Below are positions 22,811 through 31,720 of a DNA stretch of 64,000 nucleotides, piece after piece. This stretch comes from a virus, in the IMG/VR virus record IMGVR_UViG_3300042359_000646, positions 78,453 to 142,452 of that record; one strand, written 5' to 3'. A program made the translations under genes and the position numbers. The notes under the pieces were generated by a model, which did not search any database, was not told the origin of the DNA, and saw nothing but the letters and a program-made list of their open reading frames with translations. How positions within the stretch are numbered: the stretch's first letter is position 1; every line of letters begins with the position of its first letter.

Positions 22811-23952
22811 CAGTACACCTCACAACTAGCTTTTGCTGTCATTGTTTCAGAGTTGGCAGCAGGGGTAAAAGCTGCATTACAGCGCAAGTAAAACCATAGG
22901 CTAGTAGCTTCTAGAGGAGTGATAAATTTGATGTTTTTGGCAACCGCAAACACCTTATCTCCAATCACAGTAATAATCAGTGGATACCCATCAGCAGGAG
23001 TAGCAGTATTAGGGAGTGTAGCTGTGAGCAGTGAATTATCAGATACTGATGCGCCCGTTACTTGGGTATCAGCTTCAGTTGTAAAAAAACGTACTGAAAG
23101 CGCCATATTTGTAGGGATAGCGGTGATATCAATAATCACTTGAAAATCATTTATAAATAATGATTCTCCAACAGCCCCTACATTAGCAAATACACCTCTA
23201 CCACCATAACTATCCCCTATTGAGTATTGTGCAAGACCAGAGGTGCGAGTGATTAGGGCTGATGTTAGTTCTTTTACTTTTGGGGTAAAAGGGGTAAGTG
23301 CTGATAGTTGTGCAGCAGGGAGGACTACAGGTACTGAACTAGCGGCTAAGGCTTGTCCTAGGGCTGGTGTCTTACTATCTATAGAAGTAAGAGAAGCATT
23401 TCCAGTTGTTTGATTCGCTGCTGTAGATACACCCGCAACGCTTACTTGTGAAGTATTTGCCGCCGCTCTTAAAGCTACTGTAGCTGTACCTGTGACGGCT
23501 GCAAGAGCGCTCAATCTAAATTTTGCGTGTCCTATAACTTCAATCTGCCAAATCCCCACAGACGCGCTTGGAATAGTAGCACTATTCGTACCTGTGACCA
23601 TATTTTTAAATACGGCATTCGTAGGAGTAACCCAATTAGTCCCATCGGTGGTGATTTGTGCTGATAGAGCGCCTGTATAAGTTCCAGTTACTTGAATCGT
23701 AACTGTACCTTTGCTATCAAGGTCTATAGATACAGTGGAGCCAGCCGTTGCAGCACCAGTGGGAACTAGATTTTGAGTGGTAATTGTACCTGTTGCAGTT
23801 GTATCAGCAACGCCACCAGAACCTATACCTAGCAGACTATTTAACGTATCTAGCCTATCTATTTGACTTTGCTCAAGCTTAGCCCCACGCTCAGAATCTA
23901 AATACGACTCTAGCCCAGCTTTCTCTGCCGTTAATTTATCTGTGAGCGACAT
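22810..23952 (-). CDS. Tail-fibre-type protein, 380 aa
   Basis: First gene of the minus-strand run with the SGNH esterase. The N-terminal 45 residues are helical (DKLTAEKAGLESYLDSERG, QSQIDRLDTLNSLLG) and could trimerise. Residues 65-190 are a beta sandwich with Thr/Gly strands (VSIDLDSKGTVTIQVTGTYTGALSAQ broken by D-S), TTDGTNWVTP and GIWQIEVIGHAKFRLSAL, a pattern common in phage fibre and baseplate proteins. The last 150 residues form a second beta domain. Stop overlaps the next ATG. Probable anchor of the esterase. Confidence 0.6.
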   Translation of the reverse strand: MSLTDKLTAEKAGLESYLDSERGAKLEQSQIDRLDTLNSLLGIGSGGVADTTATGTITTQNLVPTGAATAGSTVSIDLDSKGTVTIQVTGTYTGALSAQITTDGTNWVTPTNAVFKNMVTGTNSATIPSASVGIWQIEVIGHAKFRLSALAAVTGTATVALRAAANTSQVSVAGVSTAANQTTGNASLTSIDSKTPALGQALAASSVPVVLPAAQLSALTPFTPKVKELTSALITRTSGLAQYSIGDSYGGRGVFANVGAVGESLFINDFQVIIDITAIPTNMALSVRFFTTEADTQVTGASVSDNSLLTATLPNTATPADGYPLIITVIGDKVFAVAKNIKFITPLEATSLWFYLRCNAAFTPAANSETMTAKASCEVY

Positions 23953-24001
23953 CCGCTTACCAATTTATTAATTTTCTACTTCTATTGTATACTATTAAAA
24001 T

Positions 24002-24859
24002 ATGACAGTAAAAATTGGATATTCCATCAGCGATATTTCAGCAATCAAGTCACTCCCGACTGCTTTGCTTACAAATGGCTATGCGCGACTGTGTAGGTCT
24101 GTCAATGCGTGGTTTAGCTATAATTCCGCCTCTACGGCTACTGCTGATGATGTGTCGATATTATTGCCAGCTTCGGGTACAGGACGATGGTTCAAGCTCA
24201 AAGCTGACGTAGCTGCGACTGATGTACTTAATTTTAGCGAAGCAGTAGATGACCGAGTTGCTTCGCTTATACAAAATAGCTCGACAATTAGTGCTAGTTA
24301 TAATGACACTGCTAATACACTTACTTTTTCTGTGGTCGGCGCGAGTATTGGCGATACGCAGGTTAGTAGTCTTAGCCAAGCAAAAATAACAAATTTAACG
24401 AGCGACCTAGCAAGTAAACTTTCAGCAAATCAAAATATTACTGTGTCTGGGGATGCAACTGGAAGTGGGGCAACAAGCATTACTCTAACACTTACTAATT
24501 CTGGTGTAACCGCAGGAAGTTATACGAATGCAAATATCACTGTGGATGCTAAAGGAAGAGTGACAAGTGCTGCTAATGGCACTGAATCAATTCAAGATGA
24601 GATAGCTAATACTTTAGTTGCTGGTACAAATATTTCTTTAAACTACAATGACACCGCAGGTACTTTGACTATTAATTCTACTGCTGGAAGTTCTGGCACT
24701 AACGTAGAAATTAGAGATGAGGGTATAACATTGACTTCTGCGGCGACAAGTCTTAATTTTGTGGGTAATGGTGTAGTAGCCTCAAATACTGGAAGCGATG
24801 TGACTGTTACAATAGAAGGTAACAAAGCAGGACTTTACGAATTTTTTAACCTAATTTAA
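24002..24859 (+). CDS. Tail fibre protein with GRW module, 285 aa
   Basis: Residues about 1-65 are the shared fibre entry module, W-F-S-Y-N-S, a Ser/Thr loop, and LPASGTGRWFKLK. About 120-200 carries the repeat common in phage tail fibres: ITNLTSDLASKLS, a helix stretch, then TVSGDATGSG and SYTNANITVDAKGRVTSA, the collagen-like/beta-helical shaft signature. Starts an operon of five plus-strand genes. A TATACT box (23988-23993) lies just before the ATG, so a nearly leaderless transcript is possible. Contains the CTTTTTCTG word at 24325. Confidence 0.75.
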   Translation: MTVKIGYSISDISAIKSLPTALLTNGYARLCRSVNAWFSYNSASTATADDVSILLPASGTGRWFKLKADVAATDVLNFSEAVDDRVASLIQNSSTISASYNDTANTLTFSVVGASIGDTQVSSLSQAKITNLTSDLASKLSANQNITVSGDATGSGATSITLTLTNSGVTAGSYTNANITVDAKGRVTSAANGTESIQDEIANTLVAGTNISLNYNDTAGTLTINSTAGSSGTNVEIRDEGITLTSAATSLNFVGNGVVASNTGSDVTVTIEGNKAGLYEFFNLI

Positions 24860-24865
24860 ACACAA

Positions 24866-25246
24866 ATGGCAACATCACCAGCATATACAGCAATACCAAG
24901 GACAGAAAGAGCAACAATATCTGCGGCTAATACTAATCGGGATGGTACTGGCACTATTGTCAACTTATTTACTGCTGGAGCTAATGGTAGCAGGGTAGAG
25001 CGAATTACTATTTGTGCTACTGGAACAACTACGGCTGGAATGATTAGATTTTATTTATTTGATGGTACAAATACTGATTTATGGTTAGAGGTTAGTGTAA
25101 ATGCTATAACTCCTAGTGCCACAGTAGAATCATTTTATTCACAATTAGGTAGCCTTTCTTTTATTCTGTCAAATAGTAAAAGTATTAGAGTATCCACTAA
25201 TAATGCAGAAAGTTTTAGAATAATTGCTGAAGGAGGGGATTTTTAG
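24866..25246 (+). CDS. Small virion protein, 126 aa
   Basis: Second gene of the plus-strand fibre operon, six bases after the first. A single beta-rich domain: TGTIVNLFTAGANGSRVERITI, FYLFDGTNTDLWLEVSVNAIT, and SFRIIAEGGDF at the end. It is similar in shape to small jelly-roll proteins used as fibre caps or adaptors, as is the protein at 17282-17635. Its stop and the next GTG start overlap (TAGTG). Confidence 0.6.
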   Translation: MATSPAYTAIPRTERATISAANTNRDGTGTIVNLFTAGANGSRVERITICATGTTTAGMIRFYLFDGTNTDLWLEVSVNAITPSATVESFYSQLGSLSFILSNSKSIRVSTNNAESFRIIAEGGDF

Positions 25247-25995
25247 TGAATTTTGGTACTCATGGATTTCCTAGAGGATTAGGACTAAGTTCTGGATTAT
25301 TTGGTTTTGATTTGCCCTCTTATAAATTTCCAGAACCTTACTTTAATTTAGTAGAATTACTATTGCAAGGTGAGGGAGTTAATAATGGGACTGTAATTAC
25401 AGATAGTAGCAGTAGAAGTAGGTTTATTACAAGAATTGGTAATGTAGTAACTTCAACCGACCAAATCAAATATGGGACAAGTTCCCTGTTCTTTCCTGCA
25501 ACTGGCGGCACTAATTACTTAGAAACTCTCACGGATAGTGGACTTACATTTGGCTCTGGCGACCTCACTTTCGAGGTATGGGTGCGCTTTACAAGTATAG
25601 GTGTAACAACAGCCATTATGGGCAATGCTCAAGGCTTTTCATGGGGTGATGCTGGTATATTCTTGTGTGCCAGCGCTAATGAATTTAGATTTAGAAATTG
25701 GGTAACTTTAAATGGTGCATTTTTCTCAACGACAATCGCCTTGAATACTTGGTATCATGTCGCCGCAACCAAAGTCGGCACAACAGCTCGTATTTGGGTA
25801 AATGGAATTGAGGGAACTAGCGGAACAGTGGAGCTAAACAATATTGCTAATCCTAAATTCACTCTTGGCAGCGTAATTAGTGGGGCTGGTTTCTCTAGCC
25901 TGTTTCAGGGTTATATGAAGGGAGCTAGAGTGACAAAAGGTGTAGCTAGGTACACTACTAATTTCAACCCTGAAACAGATACTTATTTAAGATAA
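25246..25995 (+). CDS. LamG-domain protein, 249 aa, GTG start
   Basis: Starts with GTG 25246 in a TAGTG overlap. After a 35-residue hydrophobic/Gly entry segment (GTHGFPRGLGLSSGLFGFD), a single complete LamG_3-type domain fills the rest: VELLLQGEGVNNG, SLFFPATGGTNYLET, DLTFEVWVRF, TWYHVAATKVGTTARIWVNG, GYMKGARVTKGVARYTTNF and PETDTYL. These are the five landmark segments of the fold in canonical order. The stop overlaps the start of the FN3 gene (ATGA-type). Binds glycan or protein on the host surface. Confidence 0.8.
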   Translation: MNFGTHGFPRGLGLSSGLFGFDLPSYKFPEPYFNLVELLLQGEGVNNGTVITDSSSRSRFITRIGNVVTSTDQIKYGTSSLFFPATGGTNYLETLTDSGLTFGSGDLTFEVWVRFTSIGVTTAIMGNAQGFSWGDAGIFLCASANEFRFRNWVTLNGAFFSTTIALNTWYHVAATKVGTTARIWVNGIEGTSGTVELNNIANPKFTLGSVISGAGFSSLFQGYMKGARVTKGVARYTTNFNPETDTYLR

Positions 25996-28694
25996 TGACT
26001 GTAATCAAACCATCTACCACATATTACTACCGCACCAAAGCTGTCAATCTTGATGGTGAATCTGCCTACTCAAATATAGTCTCAGTAACTACTCCTGCAT
26101 CATCAAGTAACATCGGCGTTACTCCTCCATCACCATCTCAACCCATAATAGTAGCGACAAAAAAAGATAGTAACTCTATTAGAGTAGAACTACAAAAAAC
26201 TGCACCTAACGAGTACATAAAAGAGCTAAAACTTGACGTATCGGTAAACGCTGATTTTAGCGCACCACTTTATTCTAATTTGACATTCTTACTCGACACT
26301 AACGTAGTTGCGACAGAAAAAGAAACTCTTGCACTTACTATTGGCGGCTTAGCGGCTTCAACTCTATACTACTACCGCTTACGCTTCTCAAATGAAACTG
26401 GTTTATCGGCGTGGACTTCAGCTTCACTCTCAACAACGACAAATTTTCCTATCCCTGATGCTCTAGGAACAACCAGCCTGACGGCTATATCTGCAAAGCT
26501 TAACTGGGGCAAAGTAACTGGCGCGACCACCTATTTTGTAGATTTGGCAACCGACACTGCGTTTACTTCTTTAATACTAAACAACGTCAACGCTGGGGAT
26601 GTCGGTTTTCGCGATGTAGGGTCACTTACGGCTGAAAACCAATATTACTATCGTGTAAGGGCTTCAGATGGCACGACAACTTCATCTAGCAGCAATGTGG
26701 TTATTTTTACGACGCTTCGAGACGTAGAGACTTATGACGAACAATTTCAGAACCTCACAACTCCTAGTATTAGCAACATCAGTGATATTTACCTCACTTC
26801 TTTTTCTGTATCTTGGAACGCAGTGGCTTTGGCGGATAGCTATAGCGTCCAAATTTCAGCTACATCAGATTTCAGCAGCATCTTGCAAACTATTGCAACC
26901 AAGAATACGTCGGTCAGCTTTACGGGACTAACTACGGCAACTGTTTACTATGTGCGAGTACGGGCAATTTCTGTATGGCAAACGACTGCATATTCCGCTA
27001 CACAAGTTGTAACTACTCTTTCACTTAATACTTCTCTCAATCCCCCTCAACTGCTCACACCGACAACAATCACTTCTCGTAGTATCTTATTTCAATGGGT
27101 TCTACGCAGTTATGCAACTCGATATTTGTTTGAGTTAAGTACTTCATCCGTATTTGCTTCGGTTGCTTATTCTACTATCGTAGGGAATGTCGGGTCTTTG
27201 TTGTTGGATGAAGGCATTAGCCCTGCAACAATCTATTATTCACGTATTAGGGCGCTCAATTCTAGTCAGTCCTCAGATTACTCCAATGCAGTTACTACAA
27301 CAACTTCAGCAGCCCTTACAAGCATCACTGGAATCACTACAACTAGCATTACCGATACTTCGGCAGTTATTGGGTGGACTTTGAATGGCAGCTACACCAA
27401 TTATTTGCTGTCAGTATGGAAAACAGAGTCAAATGCTTACTTAGGGGTCAACTTCTACCGCAACAAGAGCCTCGGCAACACCAACACACATACAATTGAC
27501 CTATTCTTAGAGCCAAGTAGAAACTACAGCTACACAATCACTGGAAAAACAGCATCTGGCGACACAAAAACAACTGCAATACAGACATTTTCGACCAAAG
27601 CGGCTGCACCTATACTGCAACTAGCCAAAAACCTCCTAACTTGGACATACAATCTCAACAATCTTGAAGTTAGCACTGATTCTGACTTCAAGTTCTTGCT
27701 TAGAGGGTATCCAAGAAGCGTAGCAAACAATGGCAGCTTCAATATAGAGAATTTGCTCGATTCCAACAACAATTACTATATTCGCGGCAACTTTAACGGC
27801 GGCATTTACTCCAATGTGGTCAGTACATCAGCTTTGGCGGTCTACAAGGGCATCGTTGGCAAAACTTCCTTTTCTGCCATCTGGAAGCGCAGTGCTGGAG
27901 CTACTTCATACAGTGTCCAACTAAAAGTGCTAGATACTGGCAACTATGTGCCTGTAAGTGGCTTCACGTTCCCAAAAAATGTTGGTGACGTTAATAGCTA
28001 CACATTTGAATCTCTTTCTGCTGACACACAATATCAGGTAATTGTATATGACTCCAATTCAAATGTTTCTACTCCATACCTATTCAAAACTAATTTGTTT
28101 AGTGATACAGAAGAACCTAGTACTGCATCTCTTACGGTTCCTACAGTAACTCTTAGTGGAAGTGCTGATTTTGACCGAGCAAACGTAGTGTTAACTGGCT
28201 ATTCTAAGTATCTAGTCAATTTGGCGCGAGATAGTGCATTCACACTCGACAATACCTATTTTGAGAGCAGTTCCAATAATATCGAGCTTTTACTCAAACC
28301 TAATCGCACATATTATTTACGTGCTTATGGGTATAACGGTACTAATCGCACAGCTTCGCCATCAACTACACTTACCATCAATACACCAGCAGAGCTATAT
28401 ACAGCGTTAGCTATATCTTCAGCGCCAAGTATTACTAATGTCAATATACTTGATGAAAGTCAAGTTGAGATTACGTTCGCTCAAGTAAGTAATGCTACCG
28501 ATTATAAGTTGGAGATTAGTCGTGCAAGTACTTTCACAATTCTCGAAGAGCTTAGTGTTACTAGGTCTGCTGATAACAAATTCTTAATCTTCGGATTGAG
28601 TGGAACGACTGTATATTATGCTAGGTTGTATGCTTTCAATAGCACCAAAATCAGCGCTTACTCTGGAACCACAACAATCGATACTACCCCATAA
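25995..28694 (+). CDS. Fibronectin type III repeat fibre protein, 899 aa
   Basis: An 899-residue chain of about nine fibronectin type III domains. The repeat landmark is a W/Y strand, then Y-x-V-x-L/I-A-x-D/S-x-x-F, a turn and T-x-Y-Y-x-R-V/L-R-A (for example TAENQYYYRVRASDG, TATVYYVRVRAISVW, SPATIYYSRIRALN, GTTVYYARLYAFN). FN3 domains in phages act as spacers or glycan-binding units on tail proteins. The first 40 residues are only the C-terminal half of an FN3 domain (STTYYYRTKAVNLDGESAYS), so the gene begins mid-domain and may have been cut from a longer protein. It overlaps the LamG gene upstream. Confidence 0.8.
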   Translation: MTVIKPSTTYYYRTKAVNLDGESAYSNIVSVTTPASSSNIGVTPPSPSQPIIVATKKDSNSIRVELQKTAPNEYIKELKLDVSVNADFSAPLYSNLTFLLDTNVVATEKETLALTIGGLAASTLYYYRLRFSNETGLSAWTSASLSTTTNFPIPDALGTTSLTAISAKLNWGKVTGATTYFVDLATDTAFTSLILNNVNAGDVGFRDVGSLTAENQYYYRVRASDGTTTSSSSNVVIFTTLRDVETYDEQFQNLTTPSISNISDIYLTSFSVSWNAVALADSYSVQISATSDFSSILQTIATKNTSVSFTGLTTATVYYVRVRAISVWQTTAYSATQVVTTLSLNTSLNPPQLLTPTTITSRSILFQWVLRSYATRYLFELSTSSVFASVAYSTIVGNVGSLLLDEGISPATIYYSRIRALNSSQSSDYSNAVTTTTSAALTSITGITTTSITDTSAVIGWTLNGSYTNYLLSVWKTESNAYLGVNFYRNKSLGNTNTHTIDLFLEPSRNYSYTITGKTASGDTKTTAIQTFSTKAAAPILQLAKNLLTWTYNLNNLEVSTDSDFKFLLRGYPRSVANNGSFNIENLLDSNNNYYIRGNFNGGIYSNVVSTSALAVYKGIVGKTSFSAIWKRSAGATSYSVQLKVLDTGNYVPVSGFTFPKNVGDVNSYTFESLSADTQYQVIVYDSNSNVSTPYLFKTNLFSDTEEPSTASLTVPTVTLSGSADFDRANVVLTGYSKYLVNLARDSAFTLDNTYFESSSNNIELLLKPNRTYYLRAYGYNGTNRTASPSTTLTINTPAELYTALAISSAPSITNVNILDESQVEITFAQVSNATDYKLEISRASTFTILEELSVTRSADNKFLIFGLSGTTVYYARLYAFNSTKISAYSGTTTIDTTP

Positions 28695-28698
28695 AAAT

Positions 28699-28872
28699 AT
28701 GATGAAACACTTCACTCATTTCGCTAAGGCTCATTCGTCGGGCGCTAACTTTGCAAATATTTATCAAACAGGGCTACAAAATTTGATTAGTCCTGTTGTA
28801 GAAAAAGAAACTAAAAAATACGTCAGAAAAAAGAAGGAGCAAGCGGCAACTTCGTCAGATGAAAAAGAATAA
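28699..28872 (+). CDS. Small basic protein, 57 aa
   Basis: Two consecutive ATGs (28699 and 28702) start this frame, five bases after the FN3 gene; a longer frame runs back into that gene and is rejected. MMKHFTHFAKAHSSGANF is followed by a helix and a Lys-rich tail (KETKKYVRKKKEQAATSSDEKE). Size and charge would fit a DNA- or membrane-associated phage peptide. It is the last gene of the fibre operon, before the structured intergenic segment. No family recognised. Confidence 0.5.
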   Translation: MMKHFTHFAKAHSSGANFANIYQTGLQNLISPVVEKETKKYVRKKKEQAATSSDEKE

Positions 28873-29119
28873 AGAGGGCGCAGACTAGTTTCAGCTTCAG
28901 TGAGAGGCTTAGTCTGCTGTTTCGCTCCGAAGTTTGAGGACTGTTAGTAGCCTTTCAGAGCCTGTAGATATCAGGCAGTTTTGACTCTTAACTTTTGCGC
29001 CTCAGTTAAGAGTCCCGTGATGCCTACGGTTTTTGACAGGTTCAACCACCGACTCTAGAAATCAGTAATTTCGTAATGCCTACGAATCCCTCTAGGACTT
29101 TTTTAGTATAACATAACTA
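28873..29119. other. Structured intergenic segment with multiple hairpins
   Basis: This 247-base gap between convergent genes is packed with inverted repeats: GCAGACTA (28880-28887) with TAGTCTGC (28910-28917), CCTG with CAGG around 28961-28975, and GACTCTTAAC (28983-28992) with GTTAAGAGTC (29005-29014), a perfect 10-bp stem. Two short hairpins share the loop ATGCC: CCGTG / TACGG (about 29015-29029) and TTCGTA / TACGAA (about 29070-29086), with changed but still paired stem bases. The stems could be bidirectional terminators, but the density and repeated loop suggest a structured RNA. No group I intron core was found. Confidence 0.6.
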
Positions 29120-30679
29120 CTATGCTTGCGGCGCTCCCTCTTGAAGAGGATATTGCTCAGGTTGTCCTTCTGGTGGGGCAGGAGGCATCTGCATTTGCTG
29201 GATTTGAGCCTGTAGAGCCAATACTTCACTTTGTTTTTGTAATTCTTTTTGTATCTCAGCTTTAAGTGCATCTTCTTGTTTCTTGGCTTTTTCGTCTTCA
29301 TCGAGTGAAGGTAATCCAAGGTTCTTACGGATAAGGCTAAGTACCTCAACGTCATCGGCAGGAATGATGCCAGATGCAATAAGTGAAGTAATAGTGCTGA
29401 GACGACCATTAACTGTTGCTTGGTCTTCTTCGACATCGAATACAAACTCGCCCCAATCTTCGCTGAACCAACTTGAAGGGAAGTTGTCGTGTAATAAGCC
29501 ACGAATCATTTTGTGGATAATTTCGTGCTTGAGTGTGGTAGTTAGTGCGAAGATGGTTGAGTCAAAGGTCATCTTGAAATTTTGACCAAAGCCGTTATTA
29601 CCTAGATTTGTCGTTCCTGAGCCGCTATTAACGTCAAAGATGCCTGAAGGTATGGCAAAACTGGATTGAATGCCTCTATCGATGTATTCTAACGCTTTGA
29701 AGTGATTTTCGCTGGTGTTTTGTATTTGGATGCGGCTGAGTTCTACGTCGTTATCGGTGACGATGAATCCTCGCTTTTGAATGTCTTTTAGTTGGTGCGA
29801 AAGAGCAGCTTGTTTTGTTAGTTGGAGTGGCTTGCCCTTGTTGTCTTTTTTAACGTTACCTTGGGTGTCAACCATTGTGGTCGTACCGTTGTTGGGTGTT
29901 TTTGCCCAGAGTAGACCTTCGCTATCGTTTTTGATGCGGAGTGCTAGGTGTGTGAGTACTACTTTTTTTAATTTGTAGTACGAATTTGCGGCTGCACCGT
30001 CGCCTACACCCCAAATCGCGGTCTTATCAAAGGCTGCCCCGCTTGTGTTTGTGATATGCAAGAGCTTCTGATATGGAATTTTTACTTGCTTCCCATTTCC
30101 ATTATCGTAAAGTACCCACTCAATTTTCCCAGAACTTTTAGAGGATTTTCCGAAAGATATGATTTGCTCAGGATTTAAAACGTGAATATTACCTATACGC
30201 CATTGACCACGATACCCCCTTATTTTAGACGATTTAGTGAACTCAGCAAGACCTATCCCATAGAGAATAGCTGAGGTAAAAATCTGAAATATAATTTTTT
30301 TAAAGCTTTTTGGTAATGTTCTTAAATTTGAGTTTACAAATTCTTCTATCTCGCGCTTGCTGTGGGAGTATTCGCCAAATGAGCTTGTACATCTTAACGC
30401 TTTGAAACTTAAGCACTGTTTGGCTACGGGGTCGCGATTACCTAGCTCACTTAACTGTTTTATGCTGGGGCGCTCAGTTTCGTTTGGATGATTTATTTCG
30501 GCTTGTGCATCTGCCGTTAACGACTGAATTTCTACTGAGTACATCCCTTGTTGAAGTGCTGCCATAGGCGTAGGAGTCCCAGCAAACAACAAAGAATCGT
30601 CTAGGTCTTCTAATAGGCTTAACTGGGTTGCTTCCTCGAACATCGGCATAGGGATAATAAAAAGTTTTATTGATTGCAT
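29120..30679 (-). CDS. Portal protein (Mu gp29 / DUF935-like)
   Basis: A 519-residue portal-type protein. The central half shows the pattern of DUF935-like portals: LGNRDPVAKQCLSF, a helix ILYGIGLAEF, HVLNPEQIISFGK, LLHITNTSGAAFDKTAIWGVG, a linker, then IQIQNTSENHFKALEYIDR and IPSGIFDVNSG before helix-rich TLKHEIIHKMI. The C-terminal 90 residues are a coiled coil and a Gln/Pro-rich tail. The dodecameric ring would sit at one capsid vertex and pass DNA in and out. It is 30 kb from the capsid gene in this window, which is unusual. Starts at ATG 30679; later Met (30649) possible. Confidence 0.75.
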   Translation of the reverse strand: MQSIKLFIIPMPMFEEATQLSLLEDLDDSLLFAGTPTPMAALQQGMYSVEIQSLTADAQAEINHPNETERPSIKQLSELGNRDPVAKQCLSFKALRCTSSFGEYSHSKREIEEFVNSNLRTLPKSFKKIIFQIFTSAILYGIGLAEFTKSSKIRGYRGQWRIGNIHVLNPEQIISFGKSSKSSGKIEWVLYDNGNGKQVKIPYQKLLHITNTSGAAFDKTAIWGVGDGAAANSYYKLKKVVLTHLALRIKNDSEGLLWAKTPNNGTTTMVDTQGNVKKDNKGKPLQLTKQAALSHQLKDIQKRGFIVTDNDVELSRIQIQNTSENHFKALEYIDRGIQSSFAIPSGIFDVNSGSGTTNLGNNGFGQNFKMTFDSTIFALTTTLKHEIIHKMIRGLLHDNFPSSWFSEDWGEFVFDVEEDQATVNGRLSTITSLIASGIIPADDVEVLSLIRKNLGLPSLDEDEKAKKQEDALKAEIQKELQKQSEVLALQAQIQQMQMPPAPPEGQPEQYPLQEGAPQA

Positions 30680-30682
30680 TCA

Positions 30683-31528
30683 TTATAACTCACTCAGATG
30701 AGACAATTTTTCTGCATCGGTAGCTAAGCGCCATTCTGACCATTTCGGATTGTCAGATTTAACTCTGTAGAATACTGTCTTATAGGTAACTTCTTTAGTT
30801 TTTGAAGCTTTGTCAATAGATTTATAGTATTCTCCACATACTATTACAGGTACACTACAAGCTGCACTAATTTTCGCTTTAATTGCGTCAGGACAAGGTT
30901 TGCCAAAATTATGGTTATTTACCCCACTTTTAGCCACACTGATTTTTAATTTATGCTCTTCACTCAGTTTTTTGCCCTTTTGAGCAGCACTCATATTAGC
31001 TTTAGCTTCAGGTGTGTTATGGGAAATTTTAATACTGGCTCTATGTTCTTCGCTAATTTTTTTACCTTTTTGACTAGCGCTCATCTTTCTTTTAGTTTCT
31101 TCCGTTTTGGGTTTACCTTTTAGTGCAGTACTGAGTTTCATCCTAGTTTCAGGATTCACAACCGTACCTTTCTTGGTAACAGACATCTTCTTTTTAGTTT
31201 CCTCTGAATGTTTCAAACCCCAACACCCTTTACCACCCAATCTAATATTGTAGGTATCTTCACGTAGAATAAAATCTGCTGTAACTACCTTAGCTTCAGC
31301 ATCGTAGGCATTTTCGGGGCAATTGAATTCTGCTAAAGTTACTCTGGTAAAATTTTCTATGCCGTATTTTTCGATAGCTGGTTTCAAAGCATAACCACTT
31401 CCAAGATAATTCTTAGACCTTTTAGTGTTAGCTAATTTATGTACCCCAACATAAATTTTGCCATTGCAAACGTTCGTAGTTTGATATAAAATCCAAGTCT
31501 CAACCATTGCGTATACTCGTCCTTTCAT
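30683..31528 (-). CDS. GIY-YIG homing endonuclease with NUMOD repeats
   Basis: A 281-residue free-standing homing endonuclease. The N-terminal GIY-YIG domain shows WILYQTTNVCNGKIYVGVHK (two Tyr strands), then the loop with NYLGSG, RYGIEN-type IEKYGIENFT and a catalytic-region ENAYDAEAKVV. About 105-230 is a chain of NUMOD3-like units (SEETKKKMS, SEEHRASIKIS, SEEHKLKISVAKSG), and the end (SIDKASKTKEVTYKTVFYRVK) is NUMOD1-like, both DNA-binding. Such genes spread by cutting intronless or genic target sites. It lies directly upstream of the portal gene, on the same strand. A second ATG (31507) follows AAAGGA and could be the true start. Confidence 0.85.
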   Translation of the reverse strand: MKGRVYAMVETWILYQTTNVCNGKIYVGVHKLANTKRSKNYLGSGYALKPAIEKYGIENFTRVTLAEFNCPENAYDAEAKVVTADFILREDTYNIRLGGKGCWGLKHSEETKKKMSVTKKGTVVNPETRMKLSTALKGKPKTEETKRKMSASQKGKKISEEHRASIKISHNTPEAKANMSAAQKGKKLSEEHKLKISVAKSGVNNHNFGKPCPDAIKAKISAACSVPVIVCGEYYKSIDKASKTKEVTYKTVFYRVKSDNPKWSEWRLATDAEKLSHLSEL

Positions 31529-31567
31529 GTATAATAAATACAGTATAACATATAAAAAACATAAACA

Positions 31568-31720
31568 ATGAGCAATATCGATAAAAGTAAAAGATTTAAT
31601 GCGGTCATATCTGAAAAACGCATGGATAAGCTAAAAAATTACGCTGATTCGCGTGAGAAAAAAATGACATCTGTTTTTGAGGACTGGATTGACTCCTTAC
31701 CTGATACAGCAGTAAAATAA
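31568..31720 (+). CDS. Small ribbon-helix-helix-type protein, 50 aa
   Basis: A 50-codon frame starting ATG 31568. It reads KRFNAVISEKRMDKLKNYAD followed by SREKKMTSVFEDWIDSL, matching the ribbon-helix-helix plan: one short beta strand, a long helix, and a second helix. Such dimers bind DNA operators and often repress their own promoter. The region 31529-31567 is shared with the divergent homing-endonuclease gene and is very AT-rich, so control of both promoters is likely. Its TAA overlaps the next ATG as TAATG. Confidence 0.65.
   Translation: MSNIDKSKRFNAVISEKRMDKLKNYADSREKKMTSVFEDWIDSLPDTAVK

Noticed and set aside
28873-29119. Group I intron or additional tRNA in the hairpin segment
   Set aside because: No conserved intron core pairing and no splice need (genes either side are complete); GGTTCAACC at about 29039 resembles a T-arm but its stem does not pair.
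29092-29502. Open frame of 136 codons on the minus strand inside the portal gene end
   Set aside because: It overlaps the well-supported portal C-terminus in another frame and is low-complexity Lys-rich.
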